This document shows, piece by piece, positions 39,968 to 49,440 of a stretch of 64,000 nucleotides of DNA. Position 1 is the stretch's first letter. Each line of letters begins with the position of its first letter. The notes under the pieces are model-generated. The model had not been told where the DNA came from and ran no database searches. It worked only from the letters and a program-made list of their open reading frames with translations. A program made the translations under genes and the position numbers. The stretch comes from Citrobacter amalonaticus (lineage in GTDB: Bacteria > Pseudomonadota > Gammaproteobacteria > Enterobacterales > Enterobacteriaceae): NCBI RefSeq assembly GCF_002918555.1, contig NZ_PQMB01000002.1:1217169-1281168 (forward strand), in the 5' to 3' direction.

Positions 39968-41446
39968 TCAGCGTGGCTTTTTTTTGTCATCAGATGGCAA
40001 CGTTTTTTTTCCCGAATCGGTAAAAGATTTAACGGAATTTTCAAGCTGCTTGTGATACCGGACAAAGTCGCCGAATGCCACAGGCGGTAAAAAATAATAC
40101 CCTTGCAGGTAATCGATATTATTTTCCTCCAGCCAGCGCTGCTGGAATTCATATTCAACCCCTTCAGCCACCGTCCGCAGTTCTAAAATCCCGGCAAGAT
40201 GTACAATCGATTCAAGCATAGGAATACGCTGCCCGGCCTCCTTGATGCTTTTAATAAAGGTTTTATCAATTTTTATCAAATCCAGCTCCAGTTCGTTGAG
40301 ATGGCAAAGATTAGCATAACCCGTACCAAAATCATCAAGCGCAAACAGAACGCCACGATTGCGTAGCGAACGAATAAGTTCTTTAATGGCAGGTGTAATA
40401 TTCAACGTCTGGCTTTCTGTTATTTCTATCATCAGTCGAATGGGGAGTTTTTGTGTTACCTCCATAAAATGGAGACACTCCCAGTAAAACACAGGGTTAC
40501 TTAACGTGGCGGGACTGATATTGAAAGAAATAAACAAATTTTTATCTGTAAAATATTCCGACGCCACCAGGCTTTGCGCCACCCTGTTCATTAAATAGCT
40601 CGTCAACTCATTGATTAAACCACTTTTTTCTGCCAATGGAATAAACTCGCGCTGAGAAATGGCATAGTTGTGCCCCTGCGGCCAGCGGGCTAAAATCTCA
40701 ACACCATAAACGTCTCCGGCTGTATTAACGATAGGCTGATAATACGGAATTATTTCATCATTCCGTATTGCCATACTCAAGCGACTGCTATCTGAAGCAT
40801 CATATATATCATCATAAATGATATGCTTCCCTGAGTTACGATTCATCGAATAGCTGTCATTCAGCAAGTTATTTCTGGTTAAAAAAATAATCACTTCGTT
40901 GAAATGAGAGAATCCGAACCTGGCCGTAATTTTATCGCGATATCGATAAAGGGATTTGACTGTTACCGAATTGGCTTTACAAAATTCCTGTAATCCCTCT
41001 TTCGTAAAAGAAGCATAGAGCATCTCCTCTTCAAAATCAGTCAAACGAAAATTGAACACTGAGGAGCCCTTCGCTGTCTGTATAGCGTGAGCGGGTGCCA
41101 ACAGCGTTGCTTTTAGCTGAGACATCACCTCTCCCGCTAATAAATTCCCGTTTATAAACGCATACTCTTCATATCCCCGATTAATACATTTACTTTCACT
41201 CAATTGAATTACCACACAGTTCATATTAATAAACTGTGAGCTGTTCCTCTGAAGCCATTTACTGACCAATAACAATGGCAGACGATTATCGATTATTAGC
41301 AGGCAAGATTCATATTTTGGAATAAGCGTCTGCGTATCTGAAATATATGTTCTGGCATCAGCTAACACCAGATTTGGAAGCTCAAATTTCATCCCTGAGA
41401 AAAGATAGATGTCATAACTGAGCAGAAAAACCTTTTTCGTATTCAT
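39968..41446 (-). CDS. LuxR-type HTH / EAL-domain c-di-GMP phosphodiesterase
   Basis: A 492-residue protein in three parts. Residues 1-125 form an alpha/beta domain of unknown type. Residues about 135-195 are a LuxR-like helix-turn-helix (LTDFEEEMLY, VTVKSLYRYRDKI). Residues 225-475 are an EAL domain. The EAL catalytic positions look intact: EIL at 250-252 in place of EAL, NISP, EITES, DDFGTGY, KIDKTF, EGVE and QGYYF. So it should hydrolyse c-di-GMP and may bind DNA, like E. coli PdeL (YahA) but with an extra N-terminal domain. The ATG at 41446 is preferred over GTG at 41455. It lies downstream of the ecp fimbrial operon. Confidence 0.87.
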   Translation of the reverse strand: MNTKKVFLLSYDIYLFSGMKFELPNLVLADARTYISDTQTLIPKYESCLLIIDNRLPLLLVSKWLQRNSSQFINMNCVVIQLSESKCINRGYEEYAFINGNLLAGEVMSQLKATLLAPAHAIQTAKGSSVFNFRLTDFEEEMLYASFTKEGLQEFCKANSVTVKSLYRYRDKITARFGFSHFNEVIIFLTRNNLLNDSYSMNRNSGKHIIYDDIYDASDSSRLSMAIRNDEIIPYYQPIVNTAGDVYGVEILARWPQGHNYAISQREFIPLAEKSGLINELTSYLMNRVAQSLVASEYFTDKNLFISFNISPATLSNPVFYWECLHFMEVTQKLPIRLMIEITESQTLNITPAIKELIRSLRNRGVLFALDDFGTGYANLCHLNELELDLIKIDKTFIKSIKEAGQRIPMLESIVHLAGILELRTVAEGVEYEFQQRWLEENNIDYLQGYYFLPPVAFGDFVRYHKQLENSVKSFTDSGKKTLPSDDKKKPR

Positions 41447-41653
41447 AGTTATCACCCGGTTGAATTTATAGCATAGCAGATCCCTCGCTTATGTACGAGA
41501 GTATAGACAATACCTTCAGACTTTACATTTATAAGACAATTCGTGACTTAATTTTCTTGCTGAGCAACATCCCCAGCCGCAGAATTTATTGAAGATTGTC
41601 CAGCAACAGGCTTTATGTCTCATCGTGACATATCAGATAAAATTCAATGCCCG

Positions 41654-42349
41654 TTACGGGTTACGTTTAAAGCATCCCTCTCCCACCGGTATGTATTTCT
41701 GTAAAGCTACGATAAATTTTTTATTCTTTGTTTTTAACTCGCTACTGCGCCAGGTTTCCCCTGGTAATACATAACGCATCGTGGCCTCGTCATCCGTTGA
41801 GTGGCAACCTTGATGTACAATGATTTTGAAAAAGGTATTTCCCGTATTTTTCAGGACGCCGTTTTTCTCATCAATTGTGTAGTCCAGCTTCACTTTTCCT
41901 GGCCGAACGACCAGGATAGTGTCAATTGCGATAACCGGAACAGCCTCGCTGCCTTTCCCCTGGCTACGTTCGGTGAATAGCGTTACCGGCATCTCACGGA
42001 ACAGGATCCGGTAATAGCGCTCCTTTCCATCCTGCGGGCCACGGTAAAAAATCTTAAAAAACTCACTGGCCCCTGGAGCCAGTGAGAAATTCAGGGGTGT
42101 AAACAGCAGTTCCCCTTCGGCAATCGCACTCCGGTTTTCCCCCCCAGGCCCTGGTTTATCAATTTTTACCGCGGCGATACTGTACACATTCTGCTTATGA
42201 CTATCGTTATAGATTCGTTTGCTAATAAACGCCTTATCTGACGGCATTTCATAAATTGTCGACTCCAGGTAGACCGCGTGCGCAGAGAGTGCGATCGGCC
42301 CCGGCAGCAGGGTAAAAACACATCTCAGCACAAAACGTCGGAAGTTCAT
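41654..42349 (-). CDS. ecpE: Ecp fimbrial chaperone-like protein EcpE
   Basis: A 231-residue periplasmic protein with a signal peptide (cleavage near ALSAHA) and the alpha-fimbrial chaperone fold; its core (FKIFYRGPQDGKERYYRI) closely parallels that of EcpB. E. coli EcpE (236 residues) assists the tip protein EcpD. It overlaps ecpD by four bases (ATGA), so it is translationally coupled, and it is last in the ecpABCDE operon. Confidence 0.88.
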   Translation of the reverse strand: MNFRRFVLRCVFTLLPGPIALSAHAVYLESTIYEMPSDKAFISKRIYNDSHKQNVYSIAAVKIDKPGPGGENRSAIAEGELLFTPLNFSLAPGASEFFKIFYRGPQDGKERYYRILFREMPVTLFTERSQGKGSEAVPVIAIDTILVVRPGKVKLDYTIDEKNGVLKNTGNTFFKIIVHQGCHSTDDEATMRYVLPGETWRSSELKTKNKKFIVALQKYIPVGEGCFKRNP

Positions 42350-43953
42350 GGCGTCACTCCCACCCAGTTCGCCGTCACTTTAATCTCTCCGCTGGCGCTG
42401 ACGACGCCTTCCCAGTCCGCCCCCGAAACAGTCAGCATCGAACGTGAGTCATTCATCGGGAAAAGCAGCTTCAAATCCGTCGTATAGAAGCTTCCATCAT
42501 CGTTGTTATTTGCGTCCCAGGGGGTCTGTTGCCACAGCGCGTCGCTCATGTTGATTGCCGCTTCATTACAGCTATTTCGTTTCTGCGCCACCCCACCCGA
42601 CTGACGGTTATACTGAAGAAAGGCAGGCACAGGAACGGACAGCCCGCCCTGCACAGAGGTAAACAAACAGTAAGGGACGCCGTTTATCATCGTACTGTCC
42701 CCAATAACTTGCGCAGTGATGCTATCGGCCTGACGCGGCCCCGAGACGGTGACGGTATAATCCATCTCTATTGGTTCGGCGTCGCCGATCGTGCCGCTCC
42801 CGCTCGCGGAAGTATGGTTATCTGAAGAGACAATGCTAATCCCATACTCTTTCGGCACAATATTGAGCTGTAGCGAAGGCGTAAATTGGTAATATCCCGA
42901 CTCAGGCGTTACGCTATTCGTAAAGGCAAAGGTAAAAGGTTGGCTATTAGTGATACTGACACCGTTGTCCACCATTGCCTTCAGAAAAACTTTGGAAAGG
43001 AAAATATAGATATATTCGCCCCCACTACTAAAAACATTATAATAAATCGATGTTGAACCAAAATTAGTCCAGGACTGTCCGTCACCAGAATATTTAATTG
43101 TCGAGGCGCCGGGGGTAAAACCAAGCATTGCGCTATCAGCATACATGCGGATACGGAGAGAACTGGTCAGGTTGCTGGTTTGATTAAAATCATATGAAAC
43201 CATTTTGCAGATGACGCCATCGTCCCGGCCGACAACACCCAATTCGCAATAACCGCTGTCTCTGACAATGCTGGGTGTACCATCACTGGCAACCCACAGT
43301 TCCTGAAAGGCATTAGTCGAAACTAACGATAAATGACCTATTTTGTTTAAAGTGTAGGGTCTGATATACCAGTTACCGCTGTTCTGGTCTTTGCAACGCT
43401 GTCCAGCCGCATAATCATAGTTAACCGTTGTCCGGCAATAATTGAGATTGTAAGTCTCTGAGCCTCCTACGGTCATATTGCGAAAATATTCATATGCTGA
43501 GTCGGTCAGCGATGCAAAACCATAATGCCCGCCGGCAATCCCCGCCCCGGTAGCTTTGGTATGATAGAAACCCCATTGATCGGTCAGATCCGCAGCAATA
43601 TAACCGGAGGCAGGGCAATTAGAACCCGTGGTACAACGAATACCGCGGAATGGTTCATTGATCGGTGAATTATCAATCCATATATCCTTGTAATATGAGG
43701 TGCCGCCTGTCCAGCCAACAATACCGATATATCCAAGGCTATCCTGACTGTTTCCATATTTCACCCAGGTGTTCGAACCACTGAAGCGAGGATCGAGAGA
43801 TGAAGGCGTAATAAAGTATTCATTATCAACGTTGTTTTCAATAAACAAAAACTTGTTGTTCACCGCCGCCTGGGTAGATGCCGAGAGTGCCCAGGCAGAT
43901 GGAGATAACGTGACGAAAACACATCCAAGAATAAGAGAAAGTGATTTATTCAT
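42346..43953 (-). CDS. ecpD: Ecp fimbrial tip adhesin EcpD
   Basis: A 535-residue exported protein that caps the Ecp pilus and mediates binding to host cells or abiotic surfaces. The signal peptide ends near SAWALSA. Several cysteine pairs (for example CTTGSNC and CRTTVNYDYAAGQRC) indicate disulfide-stabilised immunoglobulin-like domains. The C-terminal part, with DYTVTVSGPRQAD, resembles alpha-fimbrial subunits. It is close to the E. coli EcpD length (547). The gap from ecpC is 10 bases and it overlaps ecpE. Confidence 0.88.
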   Translation of the reverse strand: MNKSLSLILGCVFVTLSPSAWALSASTQAAVNNKFLFIENNVDNEYFITPSSLDPRFSGSNTWVKYGNSQDSLGYIGIVGWTGGTSYYKDIWIDNSPINEPFRGIRCTTGSNCPASGYIAADLTDQWGFYHTKATGAGIAGGHYGFASLTDSAYEYFRNMTVGGSETYNLNYCRTTVNYDYAAGQRCKDQNSGNWYIRPYTLNKIGHLSLVSTNAFQELWVASDGTPSIVRDSGYCELGVVGRDDGVICKMVSYDFNQTSNLTSSLRIRMYADSAMLGFTPGASTIKYSGDGQSWTNFGSTSIYYNVFSSGGEYIYIFLSKVFLKAMVDNGVSITNSQPFTFAFTNSVTPESGYYQFTPSLQLNIVPKEYGISIVSSDNHTSASGSGTIGDAEPIEMDYTVTVSGPRQADSITAQVIGDSTMINGVPYCLFTSVQGGLSVPVPAFLQYNRQSGGVAQKRNSCNEAAINMSDALWQQTPWDANNNDDGSFYTTDLKLLFPMNDSRSMLTVSGADWEGVVSASGEIKVTANWVGVTP

Positions 43954-43963
43954 TATTCATACC

Positions 43964-46456
43964 TTACCGTTGTGCCATTGTGGTTTGCGTGGCACATTTC
44001 ACATCCCCGACCCACGCCGCGCCGCGCGCATTCTCCAGATCGAGATCCGCCTCGCACACGCTGCCATTGGCTGAAATTAGCGTAATAACCGGATATTTTT
44101 TATCAATATCAATGGCAAATTCGCCTTTCTCATCCGTACGCGTTTTGCCGATATGGTTATGAATATCGGTATTCGACGCCAGTTGCCCGTCGGGATAGCG
44201 GATGCGGCCAAACACAGTCACCATACTTTTCACTTCCGGATTAACCACCCCGACGTTACCCGGATAAAGCGTCAGCTCCTGCTTGCGCCCTGAGACAATA
44301 TCGAAGCTGTCTTCAGAATTTTTATCATTGAGTATTTCCAGCTTGTACTGCGCATACGGCGGCAATGCGATGAAATTCGATTTTCCGCTCAGCAGGTAGT
44401 TGCGGTTATTAATTTTTGCCGCCAGTTTTCCCTCGCCCATTAAATCCGTTTTCACAATGATGCCTGACCGCTGCCTCTCTTTGCTCAGACCGAAGTCTTT
44501 ACCTGCCCATGCCAGGGAGCCTTGTGAAGAGAAGTTCATATTGGTCGAGTTATCTGCTGAACGCGTCACCGATACGGTTCCGGCGTTATATTTTGTGTCA
44601 TAACTCAGATTACCGTTTACCGAATAGTTATTGTCGTAATGTTGCTCACCGCTCAGACGCGTTGACGCCGATAACCCAACCGATTTAATGGGGCCTTCGG
44701 CATACTGTTTACGCGCACTGACATTGCCCTGGGTGCTGCCATAGCGATCCCGGGAAACCCCCAGACTCAGCCAGGAAGCCAGCGGCAAGGAAAAATCCAG
44801 GCTGACATAGCGTTCCTGTTGGCCATCGTCATTACGGTTGCTGTAGTAATAACGCTGGATCCCTGCACGCAGCCCCACCGTGGCGTATCTGCCTGACCAG
44901 AGCGTCGTACTGTAGTCCAGGTTACGGTATTTATTGCCCGAATAGCGATTCTCCGTCTGGCTGACGGTGAGCGAGCCGCCATGGGGAATAAACTTGCCGA
45001 GGTTAAGGGTTCCACCAATGGAATAGTTGTCACGTTCCTGAACAGGTAGCCGGTTGCCAATTTTACTGTCTTCGCGTGACGCCCAAAGAGAGCCAAACCC
45101 TCCGGGTACGTTGAGGTTCACGTTACTGATATTTCGCCATGACGAATCGCTCGCCACCAGCGTCTGATTGCCGACGCTGATATATTCATTCACATTGAGC
45201 GTGACATCCGTTTCATTGACCGTATTGTTGCCAAAACCGTAGATCGTCGATTTAAGACTTAGCCCCGATAGCACGGCCAGCGTCACCGACGCGGCGCCCC
45301 CGGCAATCCAGGTCTGCTCACTGCCTGAATCCTGATAGTGGTTACGCTTATAGCTCACCCGATCGTAATCCAGTGAGCCACCAAAAAACTGCCAGGACAG
45401 CTGATGAAGCCCGGCGGCCTGCTGACGGGCAAAGATTTTATTAATCCGGCTGATACGACTATTTATCGTCCGGCCATTGACCACGATATCGACGGTGACG
45501 TCATAGACGCCATACGGGAAGCGGCTGGTATCAATTTCGTAGCTGCCCATGTTGAAATTCTGTACGCTGAGCAAACGCCCATCGCGAAAGACATGAACTT
45601 CCCCTGCCGCCGGTAAAAATACGGTAACTGGCGTGAGTGAAAGGGCGGTATTTTCAACAACCGTACTCCCTTTGTTGCCATAGCTCACACCATATATTTT
45701 GCCGCCGTTCAGGGCATTCAGGCTGGCAACAGACTGGACATTCCAGGTGTCAAGCATCCCCAGCGCCAGTCGATAACCTTCATAATCGCGCTCATACATC
45801 GCACGATAAAGTTTGCTGGAGCCATTGCTGTCGCCAATGCCGTAAAAGGAACCGTTGATATTAAAGTGATGTTCACGTAACGATGTGGTGTTATCCAGCG
45901 TCAGGTAACTGCGGGTGCTGCTGCCATTGCGATAATCGTTGTAGTAGGTTCCAAAATTGTAGTTGAGTACGTTAGATAGCGTCCCAACGCTGGAAGGCCC
46001 CAGCAGGCTGCTACGGGCAACAATCGCTTCGGTTAATGCATCCTTACTGACAATCATCTCCAGGTGAAATGAGGAGACATTGAGTTGCAGACGCGCATCG
46101 TCAGACAGATCGATATAAGTATTATTCTGGAATTTAACATCACGAATCTTTTCCACCATGGAGCGGGTCTTTTCTGATAACACCGCATTATTGGGTAATT
46201 CGGCAAGCACCAGAGATTTAACGGTAATCGCGCCATCGACAAGTGAAATCACCGCATCCGCAATCTTTTGCTGACTTTTCTCGTCGGTTTCATTGTAACG
46301 AATATATACCGGAACCGTCATTCCCTGCTCCAGTGAACGAGCAAACGCGCCGGGAATAACATAATTACCTATTTTTACTGGAGCGGCACAGGTAAACCCC
46401 GACGTTAGCGCCAGAGAAACACAAATGCTACCGCTTAAAAGATATTTCGTTGTCAT
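43964..46456 (-). CDS. ecpC: Ecp outer-membrane usher EcpC
   Basis: Usher of the alternative (alpha) chaperone-usher class, 830 residues, forming the outer-membrane pore for Ecp subunits. A signal peptide ending FTCAAPV is followed by an N-terminal domain, the large beta barrel, and a C-terminal region with the carboxypeptidase-regulatory-like stretch VFGRIRYPDGQLAS. Two cysteines near the end (SVCEAD and VKCATQ) probably pair. An ATG at 46462 lies inside the ribosome-binding site, so the ATG at 46456 after AAGGA is preferred. E. coli EcpC has 841 residues. Confidence 0.9.
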   Translation of the reverse strand: MTTKYLLSGSICVSLALTSGFTCAAPVKIGNYVIPGAFARSLEQGMTVPVYIRYNETDEKSQQKIADAVISLVDGAITVKSLVLAELPNNAVLSEKTRSMVEKIRDVKFQNNTYIDLSDDARLQLNVSSFHLEMIVSKDALTEAIVARSSLLGPSSVGTLSNVLNYNFGTYYNDYRNGSSTRSYLTLDNTTSLREHHFNINGSFYGIGDSNGSSKLYRAMYERDYEGYRLALGMLDTWNVQSVASLNALNGGKIYGVSYGNKGSTVVENTALSLTPVTVFLPAAGEVHVFRDGRLLSVQNFNMGSYEIDTSRFPYGVYDVTVDIVVNGRTINSRISRINKIFARQQAAGLHQLSWQFFGGSLDYDRVSYKRNHYQDSGSEQTWIAGGAASVTLAVLSGLSLKSTIYGFGNNTVNETDVTLNVNEYISVGNQTLVASDSSWRNISNVNLNVPGGFGSLWASREDSKIGNRLPVQERDNYSIGGTLNLGKFIPHGGSLTVSQTENRYSGNKYRNLDYSTTLWSGRYATVGLRAGIQRYYYSNRNDDGQQERYVSLDFSLPLASWLSLGVSRDRYGSTQGNVSARKQYAEGPIKSVGLSASTRLSGEQHYDNNYSVNGNLSYDTKYNAGTVSVTRSADNSTNMNFSSQGSLAWAGKDFGLSKERQRSGIIVKTDLMGEGKLAAKINNRNYLLSGKSNFIALPPYAQYKLEILNDKNSEDSFDIVSGRKQELTLYPGNVGVVNPEVKSMVTVFGRIRYPDGQLASNTDIHNHIGKTRTDEKGEFAIDIDKKYPVITLISANGSVCEADLDLENARGAAWVGDVKCATQTTMAQR

Positions 46457-46513
46457 ATGCATCCTTACATTCCGGTATTTTTATTATCCCGTTCTGATGG
46501 TTGCTAATGACCA

Positions 46514-47191
46514 TCAGTTCACTGTAATAAACTGCTTTCCATGCCAAATACCAATACGTGAACGACTATTACTCATGTCGGTAAACTGCAGTTTTATTTT
46601 CTTACCCGGCATAATGTAATAACGTTCGCGACAGCCTTGCCCCCGTTCGCGATCCTTGTCTTTACATGCGCCATAAGCGATAACGCGGAATGACACATTC
46701 CCGGTGTTAGCGATAACATCGCCATTTCGGGTGTAGTCAAAACGCTCTTTTCGCGGGGCTACCACCAGAATGGTGCCTATTTCTGCGGATGCTGTCGCCA
46801 CCGCCATTTTATTAGCCCGGGTTTCCGCATTCTCAGTAACCGGTTCGTCTATCCATTGCAGACGATAATATCGTTCGACATCATCCTCTGGCCCTTTATA
46901 AAAGAAGCGGAAGACATCTTTCGCCTGCCCGGGAAGAATAAGGTTGGCTGGCGTAGAAAGTAATTCGCCGGAATTAACAGGCTTTATTTCAATACCATCA
47001 GCTAACGGAGATGATAATTGTTTTACCGAAACGCTGACATAGCGCGCCGAATCCGTCGTATTCGTAATTTCTTTCGATAATGAACTCTCAGTGGAAGTCA
47101 TTATCGACGTGATATCACCAACATTAATTGCCCGCCCGGAAAAAGATATTACTAATCCTACCAACATGGCTGCCGGTAAATATTTTTTCAT
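46514..47191 (-). CDS. ecpB: Ecp fimbrial chaperone EcpB
   Basis: Periplasmic chaperone that donates a strand to newly exported EcpA and EcpD. The 225-residue product has a signal peptide (ends near FSGRA) and the two immunoglobulin-like domains of alpha-fimbrial chaperones, with LILPGQAKDVFRFFYKG at the usher/subunit-binding edge. E. coli EcpB has 222 residues. It follows ecpA after a 57-base gap with a hairpin and precedes ecpC. Confidence 0.9.
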   Translation of the reverse strand: MKKYLPAAMLVGLVISFSGRAINVGDITSIMTSTESSLSKEITNTTDSARYVSVSVKQLSSPLADGIEIKPVNSGELLSTPANLILPGQAKDVFRFFYKGPEDDVERYYRLQWIDEPVTENAETRANKMAVATASAEIGTILVVAPRKERFDYTRNGDVIANTGNVSFRVIAYGACKDKDRERGQGCRERYYIMPGKKIKLQFTDMSNSRSRIGIWHGKQFITVN

Positions 47192-47207
47192 GACATTATT
47201 CCTGATA

Positions 47208-47234
47208 AATTCGGGAGAGCGGGTCTCCCGAATT
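47208..47234 (-). other. Hairpin between ecpA and ecpB
   Basis: AATTCGGGAGA (47208-47218) pairs perfectly with 47224-47234 across a 5-base loop. In the direction of transcription no T-run follows, so it more likely stabilises the pilin message and allows partial termination, which would explain an excess of pilin over chaperone and usher. Confidence 0.7.
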
Positions 47235-47248
47235 TTTATTCATTACGC

Positions 47249-47830
47249 TTACGGTGTTGTCCAGGTTGCGTTGAACTGCACCTTCACATCGCCAGACCAG
47301 TAACCATCCGGCAGCGCAGAGTAATCGCTTACCGGCGTAGTGCCGTCCGAGGTTGCAGACGCGATAGTGAATTTGAAGCTGGACTGGTCGCTGACGCGCT
47401 CAGTACCGTTGTACGCGCCATCAGCCATCAGGCTTTCCAGACCAGAAGTCGAACTGGCGTTCACCAGCACGGTTTCCGTGGCGTTAGACAGCGCGGTACC
47501 ATTCCATGCAACGCCAACGTTCAGCGTGGAGTCGTCACCGCTGACGTTGGTCAGGGTATTGCTAACAATCTGAGCCGTCAGTTCAAAATCAGTCGCCGTA
47601 TCCTGGCCCTGAATAGTGACATCAAATGCGCCGTCCTGGGAATTGAAGCCGTTCAGACCTTCCGCATACTGGAAAGTCAAAGAGTTCAGCGGGGTAACAA
47701 CCAGCATACTGGTGGTGTCTTTGGTTGCCGTCGCATCCCATGAGGCTGTAGCCGAAGCAGCGACATCAGCCATAGCATTCGCTGCGGCAAATACAGAAGC
47801 CAGAGAGGCCACTAATAATAATTTTTTCAT
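47249..47830 (-). CDS. ecpA: Ecp major pilin EcpA (MatB)
   Basis: Major subunit of the E. coli common pilus type. The 193-residue product has a signal peptide ending ANAMADV, then the conserved start of mature EcpA: a KDTTSMLVVTPL strand and FQYAEGLNGFNSQ. It ends WSGDVKVQFNATWT, very close to E. coli EcpA (195 residues). The frame is open further upstream, but the ATG at 47830 follows AGGAGA and gives the proper signal. First gene of the operon; a long AT-rich leader lies before it. Confidence 0.93.
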   Translation of the reverse strand: MKKLLLVASLASVFAAANAMADVAASATASWDATATKDTTSMLVVTPLNSLTFQYAEGLNGFNSQDGAFDVTIQGQDTATDFELTAQIVSNTLTNVSGDDSTLNVGVAWNGTALSNATETVLVNASSTSGLESLMADGAYNGTERVSDQSSFKFTIASATSDGTTPVSDYSALPDGYWSGDVKVQFNATWTTP

Positions 47831-48115
47831 TTTTCTTCTCCTAAGAACAAACTCACCACCGGGTCTTATTAAATAAGTCACACCAGCGGTTCCATTAATT
47901 GCGAGCGTAAATTGCCGCGCCGCAAGAGTATCTTTTGAAATAAGTAACATCTCAACAAACGATGAAACGAAAAAAATAAAAAAAACCAGGAATTTTCCTT
48001 CACCTGCCGTCACATAAGATATTTCTATAAGTTACATTCACTGAGGAAACCATCAATCGCAGAATTATTTACTATGCAGATGCAAAATATCAATTAATTT
48101 ATCTTTTTTATGTTT

Positions 48116-48129
48116 TTGATAATTATCAA
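48116..48129. promoter_or_regulatory. Perfect FNR/CRP-family palindrome upstream of ecpA
   Basis: TTGATAATTATCAA matches the FNR consensus (TTGAT-N4-ATCAA) at every defined position and is embedded in a 20-bp perfect palindrome (48113-48132). It lies 290 bases before ecpA and just downstream of an FNR-family regulator gene whose recognition helix has the FNR Glu-x2-Ser-Arg residues. Confidence 0.75.
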
Positions 48130-48375
48130 AAAGTTGCCACAAAAAAGACCCTATAAAAATCATTATAAAACAACAAGATAACCAGGCCATTTATAAACAC
48201 CACATAATGCTTATTATTTGTTACAAATATGATAAATTTTATTTGGCGAGGGAAATATCTTAATGAAATGAAGGTGATTGAGGAATATTCTTATATTGGT
48301 CCGGCAGAATTATCCCGTCGGACATCCCGTGATAATAATTACACGCCCAACCACCAGGATTTTTTCGCAAAAATA

Positions 48376-48434
48376 GAATATTCCTGGTTTTTTGGTAAGT
48401 AAACGGAATATCCCTGATTTTCTGTAAATAAAAA
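48376..48434. repeat. Two imperfect 30-base direct repeats
   Basis: GAATATTCCTGG-TTTT... at 48376-48405 is repeated as GAATATCCCTGA-TTTT... at 48406-48434, differing at a few bases. A third, inverted copy (AACCAGGAATTTTCC) is near 47980-47998. They lie just after the FNR-like gene and could be regulator sites. Confidence 0.55.
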
Positions 48435-48448
48435 GAGAATGAAGAGAA

Positions 48449-49183
48449 TTAAATTAAGCTTTTCAGCCCAAGATAACTGTTCAGGGTTACGGTGCGAACA
48501 CGATGGAGAGTAATCAGATTTTGTTGTTCGAGAGATTTTAACGAGCGGCTCACCGTTTCAATTTTCAGATCGAGATAGCTGGCAATCTCTTCGCGGGAAC
48601 AGGGCAGCCGAAAGGTCGTTTCTGGCCTGCCAATTCGCAAATGCATTTCATAGAACTCCACCAGAAAAGCGGCAATCCTGGCTTCAGCATTTTTCTTCGC
48701 GTAACGCCGCATTTTTTCAACAATAAACCCATTATCCCTACAGAGAAATTTTATGACTGCCACAGCAACGGAAACGTCTTGTTCTGCCGCTTCAAATAAC
48801 CGGGCGATATCGATATGACAAATCTCTGCGGCGGTTGAGGCCTTGATGGTCGTGAGATATTTCCGCCCTTCGATGGCATCCAGCGCCATGATATCGCCCG
48901 GAACATAGAAACGACTGACAAAAGCATTTTCCGCATACTCCACGCTGGCCGTACAGTATCCCTCATGAATCACAAATATCTTATCTGCCGGTTCATCCTG
49001 TCTGGCGATTATCTCACCTGTTTTAAACCGCCTTCTCTTGTCTATCAACCGGTGCTGATTATCACGATCGATAACCGATCCCCTTGGGCAGAGTGAACAG
49101 TGACGTGGAGGAAACGGGTTGCCGAGTGGCACGACAGGGATGCTCAGTTTATGAATATCCGATTTCACGCAACAATCCCTCAT
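48449..49183 (-). CDS. FNR/CRP-family regulator next to the ecp operon
   Basis: A 244-residue regulator with a cyclic-nucleotide-binding-like beta-roll, a dimerisation helix (EKMRRYAKKNAEARIAAF) and a winged helix-turn-helix (SREEIASYLDLKIETVSRSL). The recognition helix ETVSR matches FNR ETISR, so it should read TTGAT half-sites. Cys122 aligns with the FNR cluster ligand, and Cys29 and Cys32 resemble C20-x2-C23 of FNR. The fourth FNR cysteine is missing at its usual spacing, although Cys4 and Cys5 are near the N-terminus. It could hold an iron-sulfur cluster in an altered arrangement, or sense redox otherwise. It occupies the position of ecpR. Confidence 0.87.
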   Translation of the reverse strand: MRDCCVKSDIHKLSIPVVPLGNPFPPRHCSLCPRGSVIDRDNQHRLIDKRRRFKTGEIIARQDEPADKIFVIHEGYCTASVEYAENAFVSRFYVPGDIMALDAIEGRKYLTTIKASTAAEICHIDIARLFEAAEQDVSVAVAVIKFLCRDNGFIVEKMRRYAKKNAEARIAAFLVEFYEMHLRIGRPETTFRLPCSREEIASYLDLKIETVSRSLKSLEQQNLITLHRVRTVTLNSYLGLKSLI

Positions 49184-49440
49184 AAAATAAAAATGATTCT
49201 AAAGGATCTCACCACGGGAACAATACGGAAGCCAAAGACCTGGAATTTTCACATTGAGTGGGAAAAAATCTGTGATACGTGCTCTTCCTCTGACTGAAGG
49301 CCGCCAGCGCGCCTGACGCGTTATCAGCAGCGCCGGGTCGACCATCAGGGATATCATTAGGATGAGTTGCAAAGAGATCCTCGACGGGATCCCGGCACGG
49401 GGCTTCGTATTATCGATCTTTGTACGCGGAATTCACTCGC

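Larger units (their letters stand above)
47831..48448. other. AT-rich regulatory region before ecpA
   Basis: About 620 bases without a gene, strongly AT-rich, as expected for an H-NS-silenced fimbrial promoter. It contains a perfect FNR-type palindrome at 48116-48129, a pair of 30-base direct repeats at 48376-48434 and an inverted partial copy of the same repeat at about 47980-47998. No ecpR-like gene is present. Confidence 0.6.
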
